Origin: Ruegeria lacuscaerulensis
GTDB lineage: Bacteria > Pseudomonadota > Alphaproteobacteria > Rhodobacterales > Rhodobacteraceae
Direction: 5' to 3'
DNA length: 64,000 bases
Assembly (NCBI RefSeq): GCF_013034685.1
Contig: NZ_WQGO01000001.1
Location: 372,001 to 436,000 of the forward strand
A program made the position numbers and the translations under genes. Shown piece after piece: positions 1-8,051 of the stretch (positions within the stretch are counted from its first letter, which is position 1; every line of letters begins with the position of its first letter). Below the pieces are notes generated by a model. The model did not search any database, was not told the DNA's origin, and was given only the letters and a program-made list of their open reading frames with translations.

Positions 1-1
1 C

Positions 2-1096
2 AAGGACATTCCCGCCGCCCGTCGCATCGCGGCGCGCTTGGCTGGAATGGGTATTGCCGTTCTGCGTTTTGACTTCACCGGTCTGGGTCACTCTGAAGGC
101 GAGTTCGCCAACACCACTTTCACTTCCAATGTCGAAGACCTGATTGCCGCCTCTCATTATCTTGCCGGGCGCGACATGGCGCCGTCATTGCTGATTGGGC
201 ACTCGCTGGGCGGAGCTGCTGTACTGCGCGCCCGCGCTGGCATTCCCAGCGTCAAAGCGGTGGTCACGTTGGGCGCACCTGCCGATCCGGGCCATGTCTC
301 GCACCATTTCCAGGCCGCTCTGCCCGAGATCGAGCAGGAAGGCTCGGCTGAAGTGACGCTGGGCGGGCGTCCTTTCCGCATTGGTAAGGCCTTTGTCGAC
401 GACATTTCGGAAACCGAGTTGACCCCCGCCATCAAAGAGCTGAAAGCCGCGCTGCTGATCCTGCACGCCCCCTTGGATGAGACCGTGAGCGTCGACAACG
501 CCAGCGCCATCTTTATGGCCGCCAAGCACCCCAAAAGCTTTGTTACTCTGGATGATGCCGACCACCTGATCACGCGGGCCTGTGACGCTGAATACGCAGC
601 CGATGTGATTGCGGCCTGGGTGACACGCTACATAACCCTGTCCCCACCAGCCCCACCGCCCGGCGCCCCCGAAGGCATTGTCCGCGTGACCGAGGCCGAC
701 CCCAGCGGTTTCTTGCAGGACATTCAATCCGGCCCCCGTCACCATGCGGTCGCGGACGAGCCTGCCTCGTATGGCGGCACCGACCGAGGCATGTCGCCTT
801 ACGGTTTCGTGTCTTCCGGATTGGGGGCCTGCACCTCGATGACAATTCGCATGTATGCGCGCCGCAAACGCTGGCCGTTGACGGGCATTGTTGTCGACGT
901 CTGCCACAACAAGGTCCACGGGCAGGATGCGGGGCTAGTCGGCGACGGAAAGGTTGATCTGTTCCGCCGCAAGATCCGGCTCGAAGGTCCTCTGGACGAC
1001 GAGCAGCGCGCCAGGTTGCTGGAAATTGCCGACAAGTGCCCTGTTCACAGGACACTTGAGGGTTCGGCGGAAATTACAACCGAATTGCTGACCTGA
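2..1096 (+). CDS. Alpha/beta hydrolase-OsmC fusion protein (5' truncated by window)
   Basis: About 364 residues are visible; the frame is open to the window edge, so the true start lies upstream. The N-terminal ~210 residues form an alpha/beta hydrolase: nucleophile elbow GHSLG near visible residue 68, candidate acid in LHAPLDE near 160, candidate His in DADH near 189. After a Pro-rich linker (PPAPPPGAP) comes an OsmC/Ohr-type domain of ~140 residues with both family cysteines, in GLGACTSM and DKCPVHR. OsmC proteins reduce organic peroxides through this Cys pair. Such fusions are known in proteobacteria, usually as bifunctional alpha/beta hydrolase/OsmC proteins; the substrate of the hydrolase half is unknown. 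It converges on a minus-strand lipoprotein gene. Confidence 0.9.
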   Translation, partial: KDIPAARRIAARLAGMGIAVLRFDFTGLGHSEGEFANTTFTSNVEDLIAASHYLAGRDMAPSLLIGHSLGGAAVLRARAGIPSVKAVVTLGAPADPGHVSHHFQAALPEIEQEGSAEVTLGGRPFRIGKAFVDDISETELTPAIKELKAALLILHAPLDETVSVDNASAIFMAAKHPKSFVTLDDADHLITRACDAEYAADVIAAWVTRYITLSPPAPPPGAPEGIVRVTEADPSGFLQDIQSGPRHHAVADEPASYGGTDRGMSPYGFVSSGLGACTSMTIRMYARRKRWPLTGIVVDVCHNKVHGQDAGLVGDGKVDLFRRKIRLEGPLDDEQRARLLEIADKCPVHRTLEGSAEITTELLT

Positions 1097-1102
1097 CGCA
1101 CC

Positions 1103-1426
1103 TTACCGTCGCGGTGCCGGTCGATGGATCGGCGGCCGTGCTGTCGGGGGCCGAGCCACAGGTGGCCGGGGCCGCGCGGGCGGTTTGGCGATCGGTGGCT
1201 TGGGCCGTGCAGGCGGTTTCCCAACCGGCGGCTTCGGGCGAACCGGGCGATCTACGTCGATGTCCACATCTACGTCGTGGTAATAGTCGTTCCAAAGAAG
1301 CGAGTCGTAAAACGGATCATATCCGTATCCCACGCCAACAGTGACCCCATCACAGGCCGAAAGGGTAAAACTGGCTGCGCCCAGACTCAGGGCAAGACAG
1401 GTGCGTTTGATCAGTTTTCTGGTCAT
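1103..1426 (-). CDS. Small proline-rich lipoprotein
   Basis: A 107-residue predicted lipoprotein: basic N-terminus, hydrophobic stretch, lipobox LSAC with the lipidated Cys at residue 25. Residue +2 is Asp, which in E. coli favours inner-membrane retention; whether that holds here is unknown. The middle is Asp/Tyr-rich (DVDVDIDVD) and the last ~45 residues are tandem RP-KPP/RPP-type repeats, giving a stiff cationic tail. I chose the inner ATG because a GGAGGGGG ribosome site sits just upstream; the longer GTG start would put that site inside the gene. It follows the secreted-protein gene with the two almost abutting, so they are probably co-transcribed. Function unknown. Confidence 0.7.
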   Translation of the reverse strand: MTRKLIKRTCLALSLGAASFTLSACDGVTVGVGYGYDPFYDSLLWNDYYHDVDVDIDVDRPVRPKPPVGKPPARPKPPIAKPPARPRPPVARPPTARPPIHRPAPRR

Positions 1427-1437
1427 CTTCCCCCTCC

Positions 1438-1986
1438 TCACCGAGCAGCCCGGAACGAGGCGAACACTGCGTTCAGATCCTCCACATAGGCCGGATCGGC
1501 CCCATCGCGCAGAACGGCCACGGCCACGGCGACGCGGTCATTGGGCAGGTCGATCACAGTCGCAGTGAAGTTAACGCCCCGCCCATCACGGGTACCGGTG
1601 CCCCGGATCACTTGCGCGGGCAGCCCTCCGATACGAGTCGAAACATTGTCTGAAACCACTGGGGATTTGACCAGAAACTTGTCGACATCCTGAAGATACC
1701 GCAATCCTCCGTCGATCGAGGCGACGCCGGCGGGTGCGACAAAACCGATCCAGACGTTGTCATCGGTCACAGGCCGTATCCCCATGACACGGGCCACTGC
1801 GCGGGGATCTCCCAGTTGCGTATCCTCAATCTCGCGTGTGCCACCTGTCCGCACGGCCCAGAAATCGGGCACCGAAAAGCTAAACAAGGCGCGTCCATTA
1901 TCCGTATACGTCACCGGGGTATCGGCCAACACTGGCGCGGCGCCAAGCCATATCGCCGCAATGGCAGAGCTTATTCGCAAAAACAT
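1438..1986 (-). CDS. Secreted hypothetical protein
   Basis: 182 residues with a typical Sec signal peptide (cleavage probably after VLA, near residue 21). The mature part is mixed alpha/beta without a motif I can name; the fragments FSFSVPDFW and the C-terminal DLNAVFASFR resemble small periplasmic PsbP/Mog1-like folds, but that is only an impression. It precedes the proline-rich lipoprotein on the same strand and probably forms a two-gene unit with it. Codon use looks like the surrounding chromosome. Confidence 0.7.
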   Translation of the reverse strand: MFLRISSAIAAIWLGAAPVLADTPVTYTDNGRALFSFSVPDFWAVRTGGTREIEDTQLGDPRAVARVMGIRPVTDDNVWIGFVAPAGVASIDGGLRYLQDVDKFLVKSPVVSDNVSTRIGGLPAQVIRGTGTRDGRGVNFTATVIDLPNDRVAVAVAVLRDGADPAYVEDLNAVFASFRAAR

Positions 1987-2061
1987 ATCATAATAACCTG
2001 TTGTTTCTGTTGGCTCAGAGTGGCCCGCGATGACCGGATTTGTCCAGTCTCATTCCATAAC

Positions 2062-2099
2062 AAAAAAACCCGCGCCGGGATTGCTCCGGGCGCGGGTTT
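2062..2099 (-). terminator. Rho-independent terminator downstream of bioY
   Basis: Two 11-base arms (AAACCCGCGCC and its complement) enclose a 12-base loop. Read on the minus strand the hairpin is followed by a run of seven T. It lies just after the bioY stop codon. Confidence 0.85.
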
Positions 2100-2121
2100 C
2101 GTTGTTCTCAAAAGCGGGAAA

Positions 2122-2709
2122 TCAGGCGCGGGCGTCGCCTACCAGTTTCCACAGGCCAGGGATCAGCAGCGCCGCCAGCGCCAGTTTGATCGCATCACCC
2201 ACCAGGAACGGCGTCAGGCCCCAGGCCAGGATCGGCTGATCCCAACCATACAGCTGACCCAGCCAAAGCAGGCCGGGGACGTAGATCAACACATTGGCCA
2301 GAACCAGCGCCAGCGCCAGCTTGCCAACCGAGCGGTCCCAACCGCGCGCGGCCAGAGCACCCAGAGCCAGGGTTGCCAGCACATAACCCACCAGATAGCC
2401 GCCTGTGCCACCCATCATGTAAGTCAGCCCGAATTTCTCGGCCGACGAACCGGCGAACACATCAAAGCCCAGCGCTCCGATCAGCAGGTAACCCAGCATG
2501 GTCACCAAACCCAGACGCGCGCCATAGGCGGTGCCAATGGTCAGAACGGCAAAGGTGCCCATGGTGATCGGAACCGGCCACATCGGCACTTTGATTTTCG
2601 CGGCAACGGCCAAAGCAACGATGCCCAGCGCAACCAGGATCACTTGCTTAACACGCAGCGCCGTGCCTTCGCGCGGGCCAAACGCATTGGCCAGTACATT
2701 TGCATTCAT
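2122..2709 (-). CDS. bioY: Biotin transporter BioY
   Basis: 195-residue integral membrane protein, the S component that binds biotin for ECF-type uptake. About six hydrophobic helices are visible, with the family hallmarks VPMWPVPITMGTFAVL after the first helix and GALGFDVFAG, TGGYLVGY and WGLTPFLVGDAIK further on. I chose the inner ATG, preceded by GGGGAGAAG, over a longer start. No bioM/bioN energising genes are adjacent, as is common for solitary BioY in alphaproteobacteria. I looked for a BioR-type TTATCTATAA site upstream and did not find one. The gene ends in a strong terminator and is probably monocistronic. Confidence 0.93.
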   Translation of the reverse strand: MNANVLANAFGPREGTALRVKQVILVALGIVALAVAAKIKVPMWPVPITMGTFAVLTIGTAYGARLGLVTMLGYLLIGALGFDVFAGSSAEKFGLTYMMGGTGGYLVGYVLATLALGALAARGWDRSVGKLALALVLANVLIYVPGLLWLGQLYGWDQPILAWGLTPFLVGDAIKLALAALLIPGLWKLVGDARA

Positions 2710-2786
2710 CTTCACTTCTCCCCAATTCGGATCGGAATTCTGCGACAGCAATGCCCAATCCGGTCGCTCACTTCAAGGTGATTACG

Positions 2787-3209
2787 CTACCGTAGCACGT
2801 ATTCCGTGTCCATTTCGTAGGATTTTCGGGGCCCGGAGACTATCCAGCGTACGCTCCATCGCGGCCAGTTCGAGAAATCATAGACTGCGTCGTAACTGTC
2901 TGGCGCGCAATCATGGTGATCCGATGTCTGCGGAACCCCCAGATTCAAATGGTGGAAATACCGCCCGTCGTCGAAAAAGACCGCTACACCGTCGCCGTTC
3001 GCACGCCACAGGTAGCGCCGGGTGCCTGTCATCTTAGCCTGACCGGGTATGCGCAAAACCACTTCTTCGTCATAGACCAGACCGTCTTCAGCAAGACGCA
3101 GATACGCCAACCCATCCGCCTGCACCACCTGCCCCGCCCTTGCGTCGCGGATGGTGCGCGTAAGGCCCCAGCAGCCTTCGAAATCGGACAGGCTGTTCGG
3201 AGCGATCAT
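2787..3209 (-). CDS. DUF6314 family protein
   Basis: 140 residues, no signal peptide, matching the DUF6314 pattern: an N-terminal FEGCWGLTRTI block, DGLVYDEEVVLRI, TGTRRYLW, and FDDGRYFHHLNLG, ending in a strand-rich C-terminus. The fold is probably a small lipocalin-like beta-barrel; no enzymatic residue is evident. Its ATG overlaps the stop of the upstream exported-protein gene (ATGA), so the two are probably translationally coupled. Function unknown. Confidence 0.8.
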   Translation of the reverse strand: MIAPNSLSDFEGCWGLTRTIRDARAGQVVQADGLAYLRLAEDGLVYDEEVVLRIPGQAKMTGTRRYLWRANGDGVAVFFDDGRYFHHLNLGVPQTSDHHDCAPDSYDAVYDFSNWPRWSVRWIVSGPRKSYEMDTEYVLR

Positions 3210-3538
3210 TCCGGCAGATACCCGTCCGTTATCCCGCCCCTGCCGTCGATGAACCGAATGATTACCCCGCTTTGCAAAACGTCATAGCAGGCCCAAAGCC
3301 CGGATGGTGGCCAGGTCGAGCAATACTGGTCTCCGCGAACCGCCCACCGTCCACTGCTGGGTCGCCCCGAGAAATACTGCGTAGCCCCGCTTGCATCGAA
3401 GGTTTGCCAGACGCCTTCGCCATAGCTGAGTTTCTGCCCGGTCAAGGCCGACACGATTTCATTCCCGGTCAGTGGCCAAAACTCTGTCGCGGCCGAAATA
3501 TCGGGCCAAAGGGCTAAAATCAGGGCAAACCGTCTCAT
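3206..3538 (-). CDS. Small exported protein with two cysteines
   Basis: 110 residues from the chosen ATG (MRRFALILALWP); a longer frame exists but would run back toward purB. A signal peptide is likely (residues 1-17, ISAA cut). The mature part contains a Trp-rich segment and two Cys (near 73 and 84) that could form a disulfide. The pattern FWPLTGNEIVSALTGQKLSYG resembles small secreted proteins that occur near metal or oxidoreductase genes in this group, but I cannot assign a function. It overlaps the DUF6314 gene by four bases and diverges from purB across ~90 bp. Confidence 0.65.
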   Translation of the reverse strand: MRRFALILALWPDISAATEFWPLTGNEIVSALTGQKLSYGEGVWQTFDASGATQYFSGRPSSGRWAVRGDQYCSTWPPSGLWACYDVLQSGVIIRFIDGRGGITDGYLPE

Positions 3539-3627
3539 CTGCGCACTCGCATCTTGTTCCCGTGGCGGGTGGGGTTTAAACCGCGCCGCAACGCCTCCTG
3601 CCAAATCACAATAAGGTGCCGCTGCCA

Positions 3628-4935
3628 ATGATTCCACGTTATTCCCGCCCCGAGATGGTTGCCATCTGGTCGCCCGAAAGCAAGTTCCGCATCTGGTACG
3701 AGATCGAAGCCCATGCCTGTGACGCCATGGCCGATCTGGGCGTGATCCCGCGCGAAAACGCCGAGGCCGTGTGGAAGGCCAAGGACGTTGAGTTCGATGT
3801 GGCGCGGATTGATGAAATCGAAGCCGTCACCAAACACGACGTCATCGCCTTTCTGACCCATCTGGCTGAACATGTCGGCAGTGAAGAGGCACGCTTTGTC
3901 CATCAGGGCATGACCAGTTCCGACGTGCTTGACACCTGCCTGAACGTGCAACTGACCCGTGCCGCCGACCTGCTGATCGCTGATCTCGAAGGTCTGCTGG
4001 CCGCCCTGAAACGCCGCGCGATCGAACACAAGGACACTGTCCGCATCGGCCGCAGCCACGGCATCCATGCCGAGCCCACCACCATGGGTCTGACCTTCGC
4101 GCGTTTCTACGCAGAGATGGACCGCAATCTGTCTCGCATGCGCGACGCGCGGGCCGAGATTGCAACCGGTGCGATCAGCGGCGCAGTCGGCACCTTTGCC
4201 AATGTCGATCCTGCGGTTGAAGAGCATGTCTGCGACAAACTGGGTCTGGTGCCCGAGCCGATCAGCACGCAGGTCATCCCGCGCGACCGTCACGCGGCCT
4301 TCTTTGCCACGCTGGGCGTGATCGCCAGCAGCATCGAAAATATCGCTATCGAAATCCGCCATATGCAGCGGACCGAGGTTCTGGAAGGGGCCGAGTTCTT
4401 CTCGATGGGTCAAAAGGGCTCGTCAGCTATGCCGCACAAGAAAAACCCGGTGCTGACCGAGAACCTGACTGGTCTGGCGCGTATGGTGCGTGCGGCGGTG
4501 ATCCCTGCGATGGAGAATGTGGCACTTTGGCACGAACGCGATATCTCGCATTCCTCGGTGGAACGCATGATCGGGCCGGACGCCACGATCACGTTGGACT
4601 TTGCGCTGGCCCGTCTAACAGGTGTGATCGACAAGATGCTGATCTTCCCTGAAAACATGCTGGAGAACATGAACAAATTCCCCGGTCTGGTCATGAGCCA
4701 ACGGGTTTTGCTGGCTCTGACCCAAGCGGGTGTCAGCCGCGAAGACGCCTATGCCATGGTTCAGCGCAACGCTTTGAAGGTTTGGGAACACCGCACTGAT
4801 TTCAAAGAAGAACTTCTGGCCGATGCCGATGTCACCGCCGCCCTCAGCCCCGCGGAGATCGAAGAGAAATTCGACCTTGGCTATCACACCAAGCACGTAG
4901 ACACGATTTTCGCGCGCGTGTTTGGCGAGGAATAA
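3628..4935 (+). CDS. purB: Adenylosuccinate lyase
   Basis: 435 residues of the fumarase/aspartase superfamily. PurB cleaves SAICAR to AICAR and adenylosuccinate to AMP plus fumarate in purine synthesis. The flexible signature loop GSSAMPHKKNP carries the catalytic Ser (265/266); the motif TSSDVLDTCLN lies near residue 95 and the proposed general-acid His is in RSHGIHAEPT. The ATG is preceded by AAGGTG at good spacing; a longer GTG frame lacks this. Length is normal. A strong terminator follows, so the gene is probably transcribed alone. Confidence 0.97.
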   Translation: MIPRYSRPEMVAIWSPESKFRIWYEIEAHACDAMADLGVIPRENAEAVWKAKDVEFDVARIDEIEAVTKHDVIAFLTHLAEHVGSEEARFVHQGMTSSDVLDTCLNVQLTRAADLLIADLEGLLAALKRRAIEHKDTVRIGRSHGIHAEPTTMGLTFARFYAEMDRNLSRMRDARAEIATGAISGAVGTFANVDPAVEEHVCDKLGLVPEPISTQVIPRDRHAAFFATLGVIASSIENIAIEIRHMQRTEVLEGAEFFSMGQKGSSAMPHKKNPVLTENLTGLARMVRAAVIPAMENVALWHERDISHSSVERMIGPDATITLDFALARLTGVIDKMLIFPENMLENMNKFPGLVMSQRVLLALTQAGVSREDAYAMVQRNALKVWEHRTDFKEELLADADVTAALSPAEIEEKFDLGYHTKHVDTIFARVFGEE

Positions 4936-4950
4936 AGCCTAACGCACTAA

Positions 4951-4994
4951 ACAAGGCCCGGACCGTTTCGGCGGATTCGGGCCTTGTCCTTTTG
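4951..4994 (+). terminator. Rho-independent terminator after purB
   Basis: Ten-base arms ACAAGGCCCG and CGGGCCTTGT with a 17-base loop, followed by CCTTTTG. It lies 15 bases after the purB stop. Confidence 0.85.
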
Positions 4995-5050
4995 TCAGGT
5001 TGCTCAAATTCGGATATGATGTGGTCGTTGTTCCGAACAGGAGACCCACC

Positions 5051-5203
5051 ATGACCCGTACTCTTCTATGCGCATTGGCTCTGACCTGCTCTGCCTCGAT
5101 CGCGTTCGCCTGCAGCGGACATTCCAAGCAAACGCAATCCTGCGCGCCGGGCACCCAATGGGACTATGAGACCCAGAGCTGTACCAAAACCGTGAACAGC
5201 TAA
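5051..5203 (+). CDS. Small exported Cys-motif peptide
   Basis: 50 residues: signal peptide to about residue 20, then a ~30-residue mature peptide with three Cys. The start is the ATG with AGGAGA upstream. The mature part contains C-APGTQWDYETQS-C, a pattern close to C-LFGRVYDKDAGR-C in the next gene, suggesting a shared Cys-bounded module (C-x2-G-x2-[WY]-D-x5-C). Some secreted proteins carry similar modules; no function can be given. Codon use and Shine-Dalgarno support that it is translated. Confidence 0.7.
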   Translation: MTRTLLCALALTCSASIAFACSGHSKQTQSCAPGTQWDYETQSCTKTVNS

Positions 5204-5306
5204 GAAAATATTTCCTACTCGTGAATAAAAGCGAGCCGCCGATTGTTCGTCTTTTATCGGATCGCGCTATGCTTGATCAGAGCAGCCCAGAGTACGGAGT
5301 AGGAAA

Positions 5307-5849
5307 ATGCGCCTAGTACTAGCCTCAGCAATTGCCCTGCAGGCATTTGCTTTCGCCCCTGTTGCCCACGCCGCTGGCGGTGGGGACAGCAGCCCGCCTA
5401 AACCGACGAACACGACCAAGAAGTGTCTGTTCGGTCGGGTCTATGACAAGGACGCCGGGCGCTGTGTGAAACCGAACAAAACAAATTTCACTCAGGACGA
5501 ACTTTATGGCGCGGTGCGTGAGCTTGCCTATGACGGGCAGTTGGAAAACGCGCAGGACATCCTTCGGATCATGGATCAGGATGATGACCGTGTTCTGACC
5601 TATTGGGGCTTTACCTTCCGAAAGCTGGGCGATCTGGAACAGGCCAATCTGTTCTATCAGGACGCTATCAGGGTCAATCCCGACAATATTCTGGCGCGCT
5701 CATACATGGCACAAGGCTATGTCGCCGAAGGTCGCACCGACCTGGCCATCGAGCAATGGCGCGAAATCAAGGCGCGCGGTGGTGAAGGCACCTGGGCCGA
5801 GGCGTCTCTGCGCGAGGCAATCCGCACCGGGCTGACCTTCAACTACTAA
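5307..5849 (+). CDS. Exported TPR-repeat protein with Cys module
   Basis: 180 residues: signal peptide (cleavage after AHA, ~22), a Gly/Ser/Pro linker, the Cys-bounded module C-LFGRVYDKDAGR-C at ~40-53, then TPR-like helices from ~62 to the end (LAYDGQLENAQDILRI, LGDLEQANLFYQDAIRVNPD, ARSYMAQGYVAEGRTDLAIEQW). TPR repeats bind proteins, so a periplasmic scaffold role is plausible. It is preceded by GGAGTAGG. It shares the Cys module with the small gene just upstream and may act with it. Confidence 0.8.
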   Translation: MRLVLASAIALQAFAFAPVAHAAGGGDSSPPKPTNTTKKCLFGRVYDKDAGRCVKPNKTNFTQDELYGAVRELAYDGQLENAQDILRIMDQDDDRVLTYWGFTFRKLGDLEQANLFYQDAIRVNPDNILARSYMAQGYVAEGRTDLAIEQWREIKARGGEGTWAEASLREAIRTGLTFNY

Positions 5850-5917
5850 GCTTCAGGTTTTTTTTACCCGAGTCTCCCTATTCTGTCCGTGGATCAGAAT
5901 GATGGCACCGCAGGCAG

Positions 5918-7009
5918 ATGCAGGACTCACACACATTGGTACAAATGGCGCCGGGGGCTTCGGCCCCCATTGCCGACAAAGAACAAGAAACGCCGCGCGT
6001 GGTTCCACGCGCGCTGAGCAATCGACAAAAGGCGGCAGTGGTCGTACGGCTTTTGTTAAATGACGGCGCGGATATCCCGCTTGAGGATCTTCCCGATGAC
6101 TTGCAGGAAAAGCTGACCCACCAACTGGGGCAGATGGGTCTGGTGGACCGGGTGACGCTGGACGCTGTGGCCGCTGAATTTGCCGAAGCGCTGGACAGTG
6201 TCGGACTTTCCTTTCCGCACGGACTTGCCGGTGCGCTGGATGCTGTGAACGGCAAAATCGCTCCGGCCACCGCCGCGCGGCTGCGCAAAGTCGCAGGGGT
6301 GCGTCAAGTCGGTGATCCCTGGCAGCGCCTGCGCGAAATCCCGACCGAGGATCTGGCCGACATGGCGCAGGCCGAAAGTATCGAGGTCGCGGCAGTGATG
6401 CTTTCGAAGCTGGAAACCGCGAAGGCCGCGCAGCTATTGGGCCACCTGCCCGGTCCGGTGGCGCGACGGATCACCTATGCGGTGTCAAAAACCGCCAATG
6501 TCACACCCGAGGCAGTGGACCGGATCGGATGGTCGCTGGCCGCCCAACTGGATCAACGCCCGACCATGGCATTCACAGATGGTCCGGGTGCGCGCGTGGG
6601 GGCAATCCTCAACCAATCCACCGCCTCGACCCGCGACGGGTTGCTTAGCGCTCTGGATGAGGAGGATTCGAACTTCGCCAGTGTCGTACGCCGGTCCATC
6701 TTTACATTCGCCCATGTCCCAACGCGTATCCTGCCGCGCGACGTACCCGCTATCCTTCGGGGCGTGGATCAACCGGTTCTGGTCACAGCGCTCGCCGGTG
6801 CCGAGACCGAGGATGACAAGGCAACGGTTGAATTTCTTCTGACCAACATGTCCTCGCGCATGGCTGACAATCTGCGCGAGGAAATGACCGAACGCGGCAA
6901 GGTCAAACAAGCTGAGGCGGAAGAAGCCATGACCCAGATTGTTGGCGCAATCCGCGATCTGGTGGATGGCGACGCGATAACCCTTGTCGAAGAAGAGGCT
7001 GAGGAATAA
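5918..7009 (+). CDS. fliG: Flagellar motor switch protein FliG (divergent)
   Basis: 363 residues. The N-terminal block LSNRQKAAVVVRLLLNDGADIPL and the C-terminal domain (ILRGVDQPVLVTALAGAE, then MSSRMADNLREEM-TERG) match FliG, the rotor protein that touches the MotA stator. Aligned by eye with E. coli FliG, the torque charges are kept: R314, E321/E322 in place of the Asp pair, R326. The middle-domain EHPQ motif that contacts FliM is changed (AESIEVAAVML). No other flagellar genes are in the window. The Shine-Dalgarno is weak. A FliG-like protein with another role remains possible. Confidence 0.78.
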   Translation: MQDSHTLVQMAPGASAPIADKEQETPRVVPRALSNRQKAAVVVRLLLNDGADIPLEDLPDDLQEKLTHQLGQMGLVDRVTLDAVAAEFAEALDSVGLSFPHGLAGALDAVNGKIAPATAARLRKVAGVRQVGDPWQRLREIPTEDLADMAQAESIEVAAVMLSKLETAKAAQLLGHLPGPVARRITYAVSKTANVTPEAVDRIGWSLAAQLDQRPTMAFTDGPGARVGAILNQSTASTRDGLLSALDEEDSNFASVVRRSIFTFAHVPTRILPRDVPAILRGVDQPVLVTALAGAETEDDKATVEFLLTNMSSRMADNLREEMTERGKVKQAEAEEAMTQIVGAIRDLVDGDAITLVEEEAEE

Positions 7010-7115
7010 CGGGACGCCCCCGCGCCCTTGTAACCCATTCAGAACGCTTGTGGTCACTCGGTCGGGGTTGTATGTCTGGCCCGGCAACGCCCGCAATAGC
7101 CGCCGAGAGCCACAG

Positions 7116-8039
7116 ATGCCCGCAGAAAAGTCAGAACTCAGCCGGATTGAGCTTGGCAAATATTACGTGACCGGCCTGTTCCTCAGAGGGTTGATTGGCG
7201 CGATGCGCCTGCTGCCCTACGAGCGCCGCATTGCGACAATGGGCGCATTGGTCCGCATGCTTGCACCAGTGGTGGGGTTTTCGAAACGCGTGCGCGACAA
7301 CCTGAAGCTGACCTGCCCCGACCTGCCCGAGGATGAAGTCAATCGCATCTGCCAGGCCGTCCCCGACAATGCTGGCCGCGCGATTATGGAACATTTCTCG
7401 CCCGAAGGGTTTACGGATCGACAGCGCCACGCAAAGGTCTCGGGTCCTGGTATCGCCGCGTTTGACGCCGCCGTGGCCGAGGGCAAGCCGGTGATGATGA
7501 TCACCGCCCATTTCGGCCACTACCTGGCGGCGCGCATCGCGCTACAGGAACGCAGCGGCGAACCGATCGGTTGTCTCTATCGCCGGATGGCAAACCCCTA
7601 TTTCAACGACATGTATGTCGACGCCTTTTACAAAACCGGCGCGCCGATGTTTGAACAGGGCCGCCGCGGCATGGTTGAGATGGTGCGCGCCCTGAAAAAG
7701 GGTGGGATCATCGCCATCGTATCGGACCTGCACGCCCATGGAGGCGAAGAACTGACCTATTTCGGCAAACCCGCCGTGACCTCGGTTTTGAATGCCGAGC
7801 TTGCGATGAAGTACAAGGCGGTGCTGATCCCGTGCTATGCCGTGCGCCAGCCCAACGGTATCGACTTTGAGATCGTCCTGCACGACCCCGTCCCTCATAC
7901 CGACCCCAAAACCATGACCCAGTTCACCAATGACGATCTTGAGGCGATGGTGCGCAAGAATATGGGCCAGTGGTTCTGGATTCACCGCCGCTGGAAAGCC
8001 TGGAATGGGTTGGGTGTTCAGCCGGAAGACATGGTTTAA
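7116..8039 (+). CDS. LpxL/HtrB-type lysophospholipid acyltransferase family protein
   Basis: 307 residues of the LpxL/LpxM family (membrane-associated acyltransferases, e.g. of lipid A). N-terminal amphipathic region, then the core ITAHFGHYLAARIAL, GCLYRRMANPYFNDMY, KKGGIIAIVSDLHAHGGE, VTSVLNAELAMKYKAVLIPCYAVR and the C-terminal QWFWIHRRWK, all family hallmarks. The catalytic H-x4-D/E motif is altered: H132 is present but the expected acidic position (137) is Leu. The protein may use another acid or be catalytically changed. It lies 106 bp downstream of fliG in the same direction and meets the DUF1223 gene tail to tail with 12 bases between. Confidence 0.85.
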   Translation: MPAEKSELSRIELGKYYVTGLFLRGLIGAMRLLPYERRIATMGALVRMLAPVVGFSKRVRDNLKLTCPDLPEDEVNRICQAVPDNAGRAIMEHFSPEGFTDRQRHAKVSGPGIAAFDAAVAEGKPVMMITAHFGHYLAARIALQERSGEPIGCLYRRMANPYFNDMYVDAFYKTGAPMFEQGRRGMVEMVRALKKGGIIAIVSDLHAHGGEELTYFGKPAVTSVLNAELAMKYKAVLIPCYAVRQPNGIDFEIVLHDPVPHTDPKTMTQFTNDDLEAMVRKNMGQWFWIHRRWKAWNGLGVQPEDMV

Positions 8040-8051
8040 CGGGCGGTTGAC

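Noticed and set aside
1816..2781. 321-codon plus-strand open frame across bioY
   Set aside because: Antisense to bioY and its terminator; composition rich in Gln, His and Arg as expected for a GC-rich shadow frame.
2700..2800. Possible BioR box upstream of bioY
   Set aside because: No TTATCTATAA-like sequence was found; the GCTAC-C-GTAGC repeat there overlaps the stop of the neighbouring gene.
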